From the NCBI GenBank assembly GCA_963705885.1, contig OY970120.1:3162001-3226000 (forward strand): a stretch of DNA of 64,000 nt. Reading direction: 5' to 3'. The notes below the pieces were generated by a model, which did not search any database, had not been told where the DNA came from, and saw only the letters and a list, made by a program, of their open reading frames with translations. The translations under genes and the position numbers were made by a program. Shown piece after piece: positions 16,628 through 25,718 of this stretch. Each line of letters starts with the position of its first letter. Position 1 is the stretch's first letter. This DNA is from MFD01275-c22 sp963705885. Its GTDB lineage: Bacteria > Actinomycetota > Actinomycetes > JACCUZ01.

Positions 16628-18967
16628 GTGACAGTGGCCGGCTGGGACGCGCTGACCGCCCGCGAGGCCGAGGTGCTCGCCGGCGTGGAGCGCCGCCTCA
16701 GCAACCTCGAGATCGCGGGCGAGCTGGTCGTGTCCGTGCGGACGGTCGAGACCCACATCGCGGCCCTGCGCCGCAAGCTCGGGGCCGACAGCAGGACCAA
16801 GCTGATCGAGGCCTCGATGTCGCGGCGCGCCACCGCGGTCCAGCTGCCCCGCAACTCGTTCGTGGGGCGGGACGGCGACCTCGAGGCGGTACGCGGGGTG
16901 CTGGAGCGGGCCCGGTGGGTGACCCTCGTCGGGCCGGCCGGCAGCGGCAAGACGCGCCTGGCCCTGGAGCTGGCGGCGGTCGACAACCGCACCCCCGTCG
17001 TGGTCGAGCTCGAACGCGTCGCGCCGGACAGGGTGGTGAACGCTGTCGCGAAGGGGATCGGGCTCGGCATCGACAGCTCGGGCGACCTGGTCGCGGCCTG
17101 CGGCGTCGCGCTGCGCGCCCAGAGCTACCTGCTGGTGCTCGACAACGCCGACCGTGTCGTCGAGGAGGTGCGCCGGCTGGTCGGCCGGCTGCTGACCCTC
17201 GCGGAGCCGCTCACCGTGCTGACCACCTCCCGCTCGCCCCTGGGCGGCTCCGACGAGGCCGTCTACCCGGTGGCACCGCTGCCGGTCGACGAGGACGCCG
17301 ACTCGGCGGCCGTGCGGCTCTTCGTCGACCGGGCGGCGTCCGCGGCACCCTCCCGACCGGTCCAGCCCGGCGACGTCGACCTCGTGGCCCGGGTCTGCCG
17401 ACGGCTCGACGGCCTCCCGCTGGCCATCGAGCTCGCGGCGGCCCGGACCCGCCACCTCCCGCTGGCCGAGCTCGCGAGCCGTCTCGACGCCGGCTTCGAC
17501 GCGCTCGACCGCGCGGCGCCGGAGAGCCGGCACCGCACCCTGGCGACCGCCTTCGATTGGACGTGGGACCTGCTGGACGACGAGGAACGCGCCATCCTGT
17601 CCAGGCTGGCAGCCCTGCCCCGGACCTTCGACCTGGACCTGGTCGAGGCCGTGACGGCGCCGGGCGCGGGCCGCGTGGTGCTCCGGCTGCTGGACCGGTC
17701 ACTCGTGTCCGCGACGGCCCGGGCCACCGACCCGCAGCGGTTCAGGCTCCTGCAGGCGCTGCGGGCCTTCGTCCTCGAGCGCACCGACCCCGACGTCGTG
17801 CACGAGGTGCGCCGGCTGCACGCTGCCCACCTCGTGACCCTCACCGGCCGCGTCCACGACGGGGCGCGGACGGACGACAGCAGGGCGGCCGCCGTCGAGG
17901 CGGCGCGCCTGTGCCCGGAGGCGAACGCCGCTGTCGCCTGGGGGCTCGAGCACGACCCGGCGGTGGCGCTGAGGGTGGCGTGCGCGCTCTCGGTCGGCGG
18001 CGAGCAGTACAGCCCCGACCTCGAGAGCCTGTCCTCCATCTGCCGGGTCGCGCGCGACGCCCGGGTGCGCGAGCTCGCGACCCCGGCCGACCTCCTCGAG
18101 ATCGGCATGGCCGTCCTCCTCGTCGACCTCGACCTGGCCGACGAGCTGGTGACGCTGACGCTCGACCGCGTCACCGACGACCGGTCGGCTCTGGCCGCCC
18201 ATCACCTGGCGGGGTTCTCCGCCGCCTACCGGCACGACCCGCGCGCGGCCCTGGAGCACCTCGCGACCGCGGAACGTCTCGCCGACGAGCTGGGTGACGC
18301 CTGGCAGCTGGCATCGGTCCGGCAGGCGCGCGGGATCGCACTGCGCAGCTCGGGCGACACCGACCGCGCCGTGGCGGCGTTCGAGTCCGCGATGCACGGC
18401 TTCGCGCTGGCCGGGGACGCGATGCACGTCAACAACGCGCGCTACATGATGGCGGCGACCGCGGTCGACGGCGGCCGCTTCCTCGACGAGGCGCTGGTCT
18501 GGATCGACCAGTGCGCGGCGTACGCGAGCAGCGTCGGCAACCGGCACGAGGTCGCCCACGCCGACCTCACGAGGGCGAAGCTCATGGCCGGGCCGGGCGT
18601 CCGCCCCGACCTCGCCGACGCGGTGCGCAACTTCCAGCGGGTCGGCGACCTGCGCTGCCTCGCGCGGTCCTACCTGCTGCTCGGGACGCACGGCCCGGTC
18701 GCCGAGCAGGAGGCGATGTTCGAGAAGGCGCTGGAGGTCGCGCAGTCGGCGCACGACCACCTCCACGAGGAGATGGCGCTGGAGGGGCTGATCCGGTCGC
18801 GCTGGGCGACGGGCGACGCACGAGGCGCGGCGATCGCGCTCGGCCAGCTCGTCAACCTCCTCGGCGACGGTCCGGCGGTGAGCCGGTGCCCCGAGGACAT
18901 GCAGGCCGATCTCGGCGACTGGAGGGCAGCGGTCGCCGAGGGCCAGGCCCGCCGGGCTCCGGCCTGA
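16628..18967 (+). CDS. LuxR-HTH / AAA-type ATPase / TPR regulator
   Basis: A 779-residue transcription regulator. It opens with a LuxR-type helix-turn-helix at residues ~7-62 (LTAREAEVLAGVERRLSNLE, then VRTVETHIAALRRKLGA). A STAND/NB-ARC-like ATPase follows, with Walker A GPAGSGKT (102-109) and Walker B-like YLLVLDNAD (~155). GLPLAIELAAARTR is typical of this ATPase group. The C-terminal ~400 residues are helical repeats of TPR type. In most LAL regulators the HTH is C-terminal, so this N-terminal placement is a distinct architecture, also known in some actinobacteria. The GTG at 16628 starts the HTH. It probably controls the divergent methyltransferase operon. Confidence 0.82.
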   Translation: MTVAGWDALTAREAEVLAGVERRLSNLEIAGELVVSVRTVETHIAALRRKLGADSRTKLIEASMSRRATAVQLPRNSFVGRDGDLEAVRGVLERARWVTLVGPAGSGKTRLALELAAVDNRTPVVVELERVAPDRVVNAVAKGIGLGIDSSGDLVAACGVALRAQSYLLVLDNADRVVEEVRRLVGRLLTLAEPLTVLTTSRSPLGGSDEAVYPVAPLPVDEDADSAAVRLFVDRAASAAPSRPVQPGDVDLVARVCRRLDGLPLAIELAAARTRHLPLAELASRLDAGFDALDRAAPESRHRTLATAFDWTWDLLDDEERAILSRLAALPRTFDLDLVEAVTAPGAGRVVLRLLDRSLVSATARATDPQRFRLLQALRAFVLERTDPDVVHEVRRLHAAHLVTLTGRVHDGARTDDSRAAAVEAARLCPEANAAVAWGLEHDPAVALRVACALSVGGEQYSPDLESLSSICRVARDARVRELATPADLLEIGMAVLLVDLDLADELVTLTLDRVTDDRSALAAHHLAGFSAAYRHDPRAALEHLATAERLADELGDAWQLASVRQARGIALRSSGDTDRAVAAFESAMHGFALAGDAMHVNNARYMMAATAVDGGRFLDEALVWIDQCAAYASSVGNRHEVAHADLTRAKLMAGPGVRPDLADAVRNFQRVGDLRCLARSYLLLGTHGPVAEQEAMFEKALEVAQSAHDHLHEEMALEGLIRSRWATGDARGAAIALGQLVNLLGDGPAVSRCPEDMQADLGDWRAAVAEGQARRAPA

Positions 18968-18973
18968 CGGCGA

Positions 18974-21900
18974 TCAAGGCCGGTTGTCAGCACTGCTCAG
19001 CAGGTCGTCCAGCCGCTCGCGCCAGCGCCGTTCCCACGGTCCGGGATGGTTGCCGGTCGTGGCGGCTGCGGTGTCCAGCTGCTCCAGGAGCGCCCGAGCC
19101 GGCTCCGGCCCGCCCGATGCGGCCGCCAGCCACGCGGACTCGACCAGCCACACCACACGCTCCGGTGTCAGGGCCGCCGGCTCCAAGGCGGGCGCGGCGG
19201 CGTCGAGCCGGCTCTGTGCCTGGTCCTCCAGACCGTCCAGACGCAGCAGGCGGGCGCGCCGGACGGCCAGGCGGGCCAGGTGTGTCCCGTCGACGGCGCC
19301 GGCAGCCGCCCGCCGCGCCCGGGCCAGCACCGAGCGGGCTTCGCCGGGCCGGTCGGTGGCCGTGTACAGGTCGGCCAGGGCGGCAGCGCCGAGGTTCGTG
19401 TGCAACGGGCGCCCGGCCGCCACTGCCGAGTCGAAGAGGCGCTGCAGCAGGAGCTCGGCGTCCTCGGTCCGGCCGTCGTGCACGGCGAGAAGGCCCTCGG
19501 CGTAGGTGACGATGTCTTCCCATCTCGCCGTGACCATGCGCGACACGAGCTCGCGGGCCCGCTGCAACAGCTCGCGTGCACTCTCGGTGTCACCACCCAG
19601 GAGGAGGGCCTGCGCGAGCCGGGCAGCGTTGACGGCCGTGATGCGGCGATCACCCTCCCGCTCGGCCCGGCGCAGCGCCTCCTGCTGCCAGGTGAGCGCC
19701 TGCGGCAGGTCTCGGTGCAGCCACCTGGCCGAGAGGTTGTACGACGCGCCGCACCGCACGGCGTCCGGACCCGTGGGCCCGTAGCGGACCGGTCTCCCCT
19801 CGGACCGGTCGGCCGCCTCGAAGACGGCGAGGCTCGCCGCCTCGGCCGCGTCGGGGTCGTCGAGGCTGTCGCCGAGGGTCTGCTGCGCGAACGCCTCGAC
19901 GAGCGGGTCGTCGTCACGTCGCGCGAGGCCGAGAGCGTCGACCGCCGCCGCGGCAGCCTCGCGGCGGTTGTGGGTGCCGCGCAGCCAGGCCCAGTACGTG
20001 AGTCCGATGGCCCGCGCTGGTGCCTCTGCCCCGGCAGCATCGAGGGCCGCGGACAGGTAGTCCTCGCCCTCCTGCTCGTGGCCGGCCTCGAACCACAACG
20101 TCATGGCGTCGACCACGAGCTGCAGCCAGTCGTGGCTGCGTCCGAAGCGCCGGTAGGTGTGCACCGCGGCCCGGATGTTGTCGGCCTCGGCGACCGCCTC
20201 GGCCAGCCACTGCGGCGAGTCGGGCCCTTCGCTGTGCGCGGCCAGCCGGGCGGCCCACGCGGCGACCCAGTCGGCGTGGGCGGTCCGGAGCGCGTCGAGC
20301 TCACCCGGTGGCTGCCGCGCGAGCTCGTCCGCCGCGAAGCTACGGATCGTCTCGAGGAGTCGGAACCGCGGCCGCCCTGCCACCGGGTCCGCCGGCTGCA
20401 CCAGATGGCGGTCGACGAGGTCGAAGAGCCCCTCCGCGACATCGACCCTGGCGGGCATGCCCACACCGGGCACGACACGCTCGGCTGCCTCGAGGGTGAA
20501 GCTGCCGGCGAAGACGGCAACAGCCCGGAGGAGTTCACGTTCCTCGTCCGGGAGCAGCTCGTAGCTCCACGTGATCGTGTCGCGAAGCGTCCGGTGCCGG
20601 ACGGGCGCGTCGACGCGCCTGGCCGACACGTCGAGCGGTGCCGCGAGGCGCTCGAGCAGGCCGCCCGGTGTCAACAGCCGCATCCACGGCGCGGCGATCT
20701 CCAGGGCGAGCGGCAGCCCGTCCAGCCGGCGGGCGATCTCGGCGATGTCGTGGGCGTTGGCCGCGTCGAGCGCCTGCGTGGGGTCGTGCGCCCGGGCCCG
20801 GTCCAGGAAGAGCCGCACGGAGTCCACGGCGGCGAGCGCGTCGAGGTCGGACTCCGTCGCGGCGTCGGGCACCTCCAGCGGCTGCACCAGGAATTGCTGC
20901 TCGCCCTCGATGCGCATCGGCTCGCGCGAGGTGACGAGGACGCGCAGGTGCCGGGTCTCACGGTGCAGCCGGTCGACGAGCCGGTGGGCGCCGGGGAGGT
21001 GCTCGAGGTTGTCGAGGACGAGCAGGCCCTCCAGGGTCCGCAGCCGCGTCACGACCGACTCCAGGGCGTCCGCCCCGGCGGCGGGCTGCACGCCGACGGC
21101 GACCGCCACGGTCGCGGCGGCGAGCTCGTGGTCGCGCAGCGGCGCCAGCTCCACGAACCAGGCGGAGCCGCCCCGGGATGCCTCGGCGGCGAGGATCTCC
21201 GTTGCCAGCCGGCTCTTGCCGGCACCCCCGGCCCCGGTCAGGGTGACCAGCCGGTGGGAGGCGAGGAGGCCGGCCACCACAGCCAGCTCGGCCGACCGGC
21301 CGTGGAAGGAGTCGACGTGGGCGAGTGGCCCGGAGATCGGCCCGTGCTCCGGCTCCGTCTCCGGCTCCGGCGGTGAGCCACCGTCCGGGTCCGGACGGGC
21401 GACCGGCTGGAGGCCTTCGTCACCGGCGAGGACGCGTCGGTGCATCACGGCGAGGGCCCGCCCGGGGTCCGCGCCCAGGTCGTCGCGCAGGAGGCGGCGG
21501 GTCTCGTCGAAGGCCTGCAGCGCCTCGGCCTGCCGGCCGCTGCCGGCGAGGGCCCACATCAACAGCTCCGTGAGGCTCTCGCGCAGCGGCTCCCGCGTCC
21601 TCGCCGAGGAGAGAAGCTGGGCCACCTCCGCGACGTCGCCACCGGACCGCAGGGCCGCGGCCGCCCAGGCCTCGACGGCGTCCAGCCGGGCATCTTCGAG
21701 CTGACGGGTGGTTGCGTCGTGAGTGGGCAGCCGCGGGAGGTCGGCCAGCGCCGGGCCGCGCCAGACCTGCAGGGCGCGACCGAGCGTGTCCGCCGCCTCC
21801 CCCTGCCTCCCCTCCGCGACCGCCCGTCGACCGCGGGACAAGAGGTCACGGAAGGACAGGAGGTCCGATTCGCCGCGCTCGAGGTTGAGCCGGTAACCCG

Positions 21901-22186
21901 CTCCGACGGTTTCGAGGCGGCGGCCGTCCCCACCGCTGAGCGCCTCGCGGCCGAGGGCCTTGCGCCAGGCCGAGACGTAGGTCTGCACCACGTTGACGGC
22001 CGACGCGGGCGGCTCCTCGCCCCACATGCGGTCGACGAGCACGTCCACCGGGACCACGGCGTTGGCCTCGAGCGCCAGCAGGGCGAGCAGGCCCCTGCGA
22101 CGCTCGCCGGCGGGACCCACCGGCCGTCCGTCGATCTCGACCTCGAAGGGTCCGAGGAGGCGCACCTGCAGGTGTCCCGTGCTCAT
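18974..22186 (-). CDS. SARP/AfsR-type regulator (wHTH-BTAD-NB-ARC-TPR)
   Basis: A 1070-residue regulator. An OmpR-like winged helix at ~1-95 (VRLLGPFEVEIDGRPV, then VVQTYVSAWRKALG and GYRLNL) is followed by a bacterial transcriptional activator domain (~100-250, LREPL-type repeats, DDLGADPGRAL). A STAND ATPase follows, with Walker A TGAGGAGKS (~315) and LLVLDNLEHL, then TPR-like helices to the end. Proteins of this size resemble AfsR and often control secondary metabolism or development. No biosynthetic cluster is adjacent. It ends 6 bp from the convergent LuxR-HTH gene and is divergent from a mini-lipoprotein gene. Confidence 0.87.
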   Translation of the reverse strand: MSTGHLQVRLLGPFEVEIDGRPVGPAGERRRGLLALLALEANAVVPVDVLVDRMWGEEPPASAVNVVQTYVSAWRKALGREALSGGDGRRLETVGAGYRLNLERGESDLLSFRDLLSRGRRAVAEGRQGEAADTLGRALQVWRGPALADLPRLPTHDATTRQLEDARLDAVEAWAAAALRSGGDVAEVAQLLSSARTREPLRESLTELLMWALAGSGRQAEALQAFDETRRLLRDDLGADPGRALAVMHRRVLAGDEGLQPVARPDPDGGSPPEPETEPEHGPISGPLAHVDSFHGRSAELAVVAGLLASHRLVTLTGAGGAGKSRLATEILAAEASRGGSAWFVELAPLRDHELAAATVAVAVGVQPAAGADALESVVTRLRTLEGLLVLDNLEHLPGAHRLVDRLHRETRHLRVLVTSREPMRIEGEQQFLVQPLEVPDAATESDLDALAAVDSVRLFLDRARAHDPTQALDAANAHDIAEIARRLDGLPLALEIAAPWMRLLTPGGLLERLAAPLDVSARRVDAPVRHRTLRDTITWSYELLPDEERELLRAVAVFAGSFTLEAAERVVPGVGMPARVDVAEGLFDLVDRHLVQPADPVAGRPRFRLLETIRSFAADELARQPPGELDALRTAHADWVAAWAARLAAHSEGPDSPQWLAEAVAEADNIRAAVHTYRRFGRSHDWLQLVVDAMTLWFEAGHEQEGEDYLSAALDAAGAEAPARAIGLTYWAWLRGTHNRREAAAAAVDALGLARRDDDPLVEAFAQQTLGDSLDDPDAAEAASLAVFEAADRSEGRPVRYGPTGPDAVRCGASYNLSARWLHRDLPQALTWQQEALRRAEREGDRRITAVNAARLAQALLLGGDTESARELLQRARELVSRMVTARWEDIVTYAEGLLAVHDGRTEDAELLLQRLFDSAVAAGRPLHTNLGAAALADLYTATDRPGEARSVLARARRAAAGAVDGTHLARLAVRRARLLRLDGLEDQAQSRLDAAAPALEPAALTPERVVWLVESAWLAAASGGPEPARALLEQLDTAAATTGNHPGPWERRWRERLDDLLSSADNRP

Positions 22187-22238
22187 GCCCGCCCATCCAC
22201 GAAGCCGCCGGACCGCTGAGCGGAGTGTGCCAGAGCAG

Positions 22239-22274
22239 GCGACGTTTCAGCGCGCGTCGAGCGGCGTTCCAGCG
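22239..22274. promoter_or_regulatory. 22-bp-spaced direct repeats, possible SARP operator
   Basis: GCGACGTTTCAGCG (22239-22252) and GCGGCGTTCCAGCG (22261-22274) match at 12 of 14 positions and are exactly 22 bp apart, i.e. two helical turns. They lie in the 149-bp region between the SARP gene and the mini-lipoprotein gene. SARPs bind direct heptad repeats with 11- or 22-bp spacing, so the fit is suggestive. Confidence 0.4.
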
Positions 22275-22335
22275 GGGCGATCCACGGTGGCCACGCAGGT
22301 CGGGACAGGCCCGGCCGGACCGGAAGGACAGGACC

Positions 22336-22560
22336 ATGAACCGTCGCTCAGCAGTCACCGTCGCCTTCGCCTCCGTGCTCGCGCTGTCGCCGCTCGCGGC
22401 GTGCGGCTCCACGCCGAGTGCCGGCGCCGAGACGCGACCCGGCGTCTCGCGCGGTGGCAACGTGCACGAGCACCAGGCCCACCGCGACGTCGCGGAGTGG
22501 GGGACCGACTCGGCCACCACGGGGAACCGTCGCGAGCACCTCGCGCACCAGGACGGGTGA
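22336..22560 (+). CDS. Small His-rich lipoprotein, function unknown
   Basis: A 74-residue predicted lipoprotein with basic start MNRRSA, hydrophobic core and lipobox LAAC (Cys23). The mature peptide is only ~52 residues, with five histidines (NVHEHQAHRD and EHLAHQD), which may point to metal binding (inference only). The ATG at 22336 has AAGGA upstream. A perfect 16-bp hairpin follows the stop, marking a monocistronic unit. It is divergent from the SARP gene with paired direct repeats between, so it may be its target. Confidence 0.6.
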   Translation: MNRRSAVTVAFASVLALSPLAACGSTPSAGAETRPGVSRGGNVHEHQAHRDVAEWGTDSATTGNRREHLAHQDG

Positions 22561-22582
22561 GGCACCACCGGTCCGGCGTCCA

Positions 22583-22617
22583 AGCAGCCCCGGCCTCGTT
22601 CCGAGGCCGGGGCTGCT
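22583..22617 (+). terminator. Hairpin terminator after the mini-lipoprotein gene
   Basis: A perfect 16-bp stem (AGCAGCCCCGGCCTCG / CGAGGCCGGGGCTGCT) with a 3-nt loop, 22 bp after the stop. The core arm AGCCCCGGCCTCG recurs in the hairpin at 24382-24414. Confidence 0.75.
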
Positions 22618-22767
22618 GCGTCCGCGCACCCGAGGCACCCGGGAGGGCATCGCCCCCCATTGTTGCGCCAGGTCCCTCCTAGGCCTTTCCCCGCCGGAGC
22701 CGGCTCACTAGGCTCGCGCCGGCCCGGCCGCGACAGGACCGGGACGACAAGGGAGGGCGATCCGTAC

Positions 22768-24345
22768 ATGTCCGGACGAATCCGCGCGCTGATGGCCGCC
22801 ACAGCGGCCGGTGCGCTCGTGTTCGGGGCCGCTGCGGCACCAGCGTCGGCGGCACCGAACAACAACACGATCAGGAAGCTCACCAAGGCCGTCACGCCGG
22901 AAGGCGTGCTGGCACACCTCGAGGCGCTGCAGGCCGTGGCCGACGCCAACGGCGGCAACCGCGCGTCCGGCCAGCCCGGCTACGGCGCATCGGTCGACTA
23001 TGTGGTCGCAGCGCTCGAGGACGCCGGCTACTCGCCGACAGTTCAGACCTTCGACTTCGACTACTTCGAGGAGAACTCGGAGCTGGTCCGTCTCTCGCCC
23101 AACCCACGGACCTTCGTGAACGGCACCGACTTCCTGCGCAACACCTTCGACTCGGGCACGCCGCAAGGCACCGCCACCGGGGCGCTGCAACCTGTCGACC
23201 TCGTGATCAACCCGGCCGGGCCGCCCAACTCCAGCAGCAGCGGCTGCGAGGCCGCGGACTTCGCCGGCTTCCCGGCGGGCTCGGTCGCGCTCCTGCAGCG
23301 CGGCACGTGCGGCTTCGCCGTCAAGGCGCTCAACGCCCAGGCAGCCGGCGCGAGCGCCGTGATCATCATGAACGAGGGCCAGCCCGGCCGGACCGGTCTG
23401 CTCAACATGATCGGCGACGCGACCGGTCTGACCATCCCCGCGATCTTCACCACGTTCGCGGCCGGCCAGGACCTCTCGCAGACTCCCGGCGCGACGGTCA
23501 CGGTCACGGTGGCGTTCGTGGCCGAGGTGCGCCAGGCGGCCAACGTCCTGGCCGAGACCCGCACCGGCAACGACCGCAACGTCGTGATGGCCGGCGCGCA
23601 CCTGGACAGCGTCCAGGACGGCGCGGGCATCCAGGACAACGGCTCCGGCAGCGCCGCTCTGCTCGAGACCGCGATCCAGATGGCCAAGGTGAAGCCGGCC
23701 AACACCGTCCGGTTCGCCTGGTGGGGTGCTGAGGAGTCCGGCCTGCTCGGCTCGGAGCACTACGTGGCCGAGCTGTCGCAGGCGGAGCAGGACGACATCG
23801 CGCTCTACCTGAACTTCGACATGGTGGCCTCGCCGAACTACATGTTCGGCATCTACGACGGCGACAACTCCGGCGCGACCGCGCCCCCCGGCTTCATCCC
23901 GCCGGGCTCCGCGCAGATCGAGGACGTCTTCGAGAAGTTCTACGCCGACCGTGGCGAGCCGTCGCAGGACAGCGAGTTCTCGGGCCGGTCGGACTACGGG
24001 CCGTTCATCGCGGTGGGGATCCCGGCCGGGGGTCTCTTCACGGGTGCTGAGGGCGTCAAGACGGCGGCGGAGGCCGCGCTCTACGGCGGTGTCGCCGGGG
24101 CGGCGTACGACCCGTGCTACCACCAGTTCTGCGACAACTACCGCGGTGACGGGCAGAACGTCGCGCTGTACGACCAGCTCGAGCAGGACTACGAGCTGGT
24201 CGGCAACGTGAACGTGGACGCATTGGACGTCAACTCCGACGCGGTCGCGACGGCCGTGCTCACCTTCGCCTACGACACGTCGACCGTGAACGCCGTGGCC
24301 GGCAAGAGGGGCAAGAGCAAGGGTCTGTTCAAGACGGCCAGCTGA
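22768..24345 (+). CDS. Secreted M28 aminopeptidase with PA domain
   Basis: A 525-residue zinc aminopeptidase resembling the Streptomyces griseus-type enzyme. Residues 1-28 are a Sec signal (ending ASAAPN). A PA domain insert occupies ~130-270 (GFPAGSVALLQRGTCGF, then AGASAVIIMNEG). The catalytic M28 domain shows GAHLDSV, QDNGSGSAALLE, WWGAEESGLLGSEHY, LNFDMVASPN and CYHQFCDN, which supply the two-zinc ligands and the catalytic Glu. There is a basic C-terminal tail. The ATG at 22768 has AGGGAGGG about 8 nt upstream. It is flanked on both sides by near-identical hairpins and is likely monocistronic. The role is extracellular N-terminal amino-acid release. Confidence 0.9.
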   Translation: MSGRIRALMAATAAGALVFGAAAAPASAAPNNNTIRKLTKAVTPEGVLAHLEALQAVADANGGNRASGQPGYGASVDYVVAALEDAGYSPTVQTFDFDYFEENSELVRLSPNPRTFVNGTDFLRNTFDSGTPQGTATGALQPVDLVINPAGPPNSSSSGCEAADFAGFPAGSVALLQRGTCGFAVKALNAQAAGASAVIIMNEGQPGRTGLLNMIGDATGLTIPAIFTTFAAGQDLSQTPGATVTVTVAFVAEVRQAANVLAETRTGNDRNVVMAGAHLDSVQDGAGIQDNGSGSAALLETAIQMAKVKPANTVRFAWWGAEESGLLGSEHYVAELSQAEQDDIALYLNFDMVASPNYMFGIYDGDNSGATAPPGFIPPGSAQIEDVFEKFYADRGEPSQDSEFSGRSDYGPFIAVGIPAGGLFTGAEGVKTAAEAALYGGVAGAAYDPCYHQFCDNYRGDGQNVALYDQLEQDYELVGNVNVDALDVNSDAVATAVLTFAYDTSTVNAVAGKRGKSKGLFKTAS

Positions 24346-24381
24346 GCGCTTCCCCGCCCAGCCGGCGATCCGCACGGCACT

Positions 24382-24414
24382 GGAGCCCCGGCCTCGTCAC
24401 GAGGCCGGGGCTCC
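24382..24414 (+). terminator. Hairpin terminator after the M28 aminopeptidase gene
   Basis: Arms GGAGCCCCGGCCTCGT and ACGAGGCCGGGGCTCC meet with a 1-nt formal loop, 37 bp after the stop. It shares AGCCCCGGCCTCGT with the terminator upstream of the gene. Confidence 0.75.
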
Positions 24415-24442
24415 GTGCATTCCCCCCGGTTGGGCCGGGGTT

Positions 24443-25627
24443 TCAGGGGCGGGCGGCGAGGGCTCGGCCGACCGCCCGGGCCTCGAGACCGATCTCGCGC
24501 AGCAGGCCGGAGAGCTCGGCCCTGATGCCGACGAAGTGCAGACCGCGCGCGGTCGGCAGGTCGTCGGCTCCGTGCACCCGCGGCACGCCCCGTCGGTCCA
24601 GCACTGCGAGGTGACCGACGAGCGGCTCGAGGCCCGTGGTGAACCCGGTCGCCGCGATGACGGCGTCGGGCTCGACGGTGCTGCCGTCGGCGAGGAGCAC
24701 CCGCGACCCGTCGACCGACACGGTCGCGGCCACCACGGCGACGCGGCCGGACCGGACGGCATCGACGATCCCGGTGTCCAGGATCGGCACGGTCCCGGTC
24801 TCGCGGAACTGCGTGTAGGGGTTGCTGGTCGCCGGAAGGCCGTGCTCCGACAGGTCGGGCACGCTGATCCGGCGCATCGCGGCGGCGAGCGGGTCCTTCA
24901 TCGCCGCCGGCGCCCGCTTCATCGCGATGCCGAACACTTGGCTCGGGATGCCGTAGGTGTCGCGCCGGACGATGTTGGGCGGCGTCCGCACCGACAGGGT
25001 CACCCGCGCACCGGCACCGAGCAGGTCCAGTGCGATCTCAGTGGCGGAGTTGCCGGCGCCCACGACCAGCACGTGCCGGCCGGCGTACGGCGTCGGCTCC
25101 CGGTAGTCGGCGGAGTGACACACGTCGCCGGGGAAAGTCTCGAGACCTGGCCAGTCCGGTCGCCGGGGCGATTGGCTGTAGCCGGTGGCCACCACGACCC
25201 TGCGAGCCGCTCGGTCGCCGGCGTCGGTCCGCACGACCCAGCCGGCACCGTCGGCGGACTCGATGCCGGTGACCGTGACGCCGAGCTCGGGCCGCAGCCC
25301 GTGCACCTCGGCGTACGTCGCGAGGTACTGGAGGAGGTCGTCGCGGGCGACCCACCGGCCGTACGCCCGCGGGATCCGCAGCCCAGGCAGGCCCGACAGC
25401 CACCGGACCGTGTGCAGGTGGAGGCTGTCGTAGCGCGCGGCCCACGACGCACCGACCCGGTCAGCCCGTTCCAGCAGCGCGACATCTCGTCCCGCCTCGA
25501 CCAGCGCAGCGGAGGTCGCGAGACCGGCCGGTCCGGCTCCTACGACGACGATCTGGCTTGCGACTCCCGCGGGCACGGCCACAACGTAGGGCGTCGGTTC
25601 GAGCCCGGCGACGGCCAGGTCGTGCAC
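24443..25627 (-). CDS. Flavin-containing monooxygenase-type oxidoreductase
   Basis: A protein of up to 394 residues binding FAD (VVGAGPAGLATSAAL near the N-terminus) and NADPH (VVGAGNSATEIALDL in the middle). Between them FPGDVCHSADY fits the FxGxxxHxxxW/Y fingerprint of flavin monooxygenases and Baeyer-Villiger enzymes, and IAATGFTTGLEPL is the usual late ATG motif. The substrate is unknown. The start is uncertain: GTG at 25627 gives a 25-residue leader, and GTG at 25576 lies closer to the FAD motif. Neither has a strong ribosome-binding site. It is divergent from the membrane-protein gene at 25719. Confidence 0.85.
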   Translation of the reverse strand: MHDLAVAGLEPTPYVVAVPAGVASQIVVVGAGPAGLATSAALVEAGRDVALLERADRVGASWAARYDSLHLHTVRWLSGLPGLRIPRAYGRWVARDDLLQYLATYAEVHGLRPELGVTVTGIESADGAGWVVRTDAGDRAARRVVVATGYSQSPRRPDWPGLETFPGDVCHSADYREPTPYAGRHVLVVGAGNSATEIALDLLGAGARVTLSVRTPPNIVRRDTYGIPSQVFGIAMKRAPAAMKDPLAAAMRRISVPDLSEHGLPATSNPYTQFRETGTVPILDTGIVDAVRSGRVAVVAATVSVDGSRVLLADGSTVEPDAVIAATGFTTGLEPLVGHLAVLDRRGVPRVHGADDLPTARGLHFVGIRAELSGLLREIGLEARAVGRALAARP

Positions 25628-25718
25628 GGCGTCGCGCGCTCGTCGTTCCCCGGCTGGGAGGGAGCTCGCTTCGGGTCAGGCCGCTCGGTCCCGCTGCCGA
25701 TGGGTTGGAGGGGGGTGA

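Noticed and set aside
16628..17533. Minus-strand frame running from the LuxR-ATPase gene into the methyltransferase
   Set aside because: Only the part after 16519 carries methyltransferase motifs; the rest is antisense shadow.
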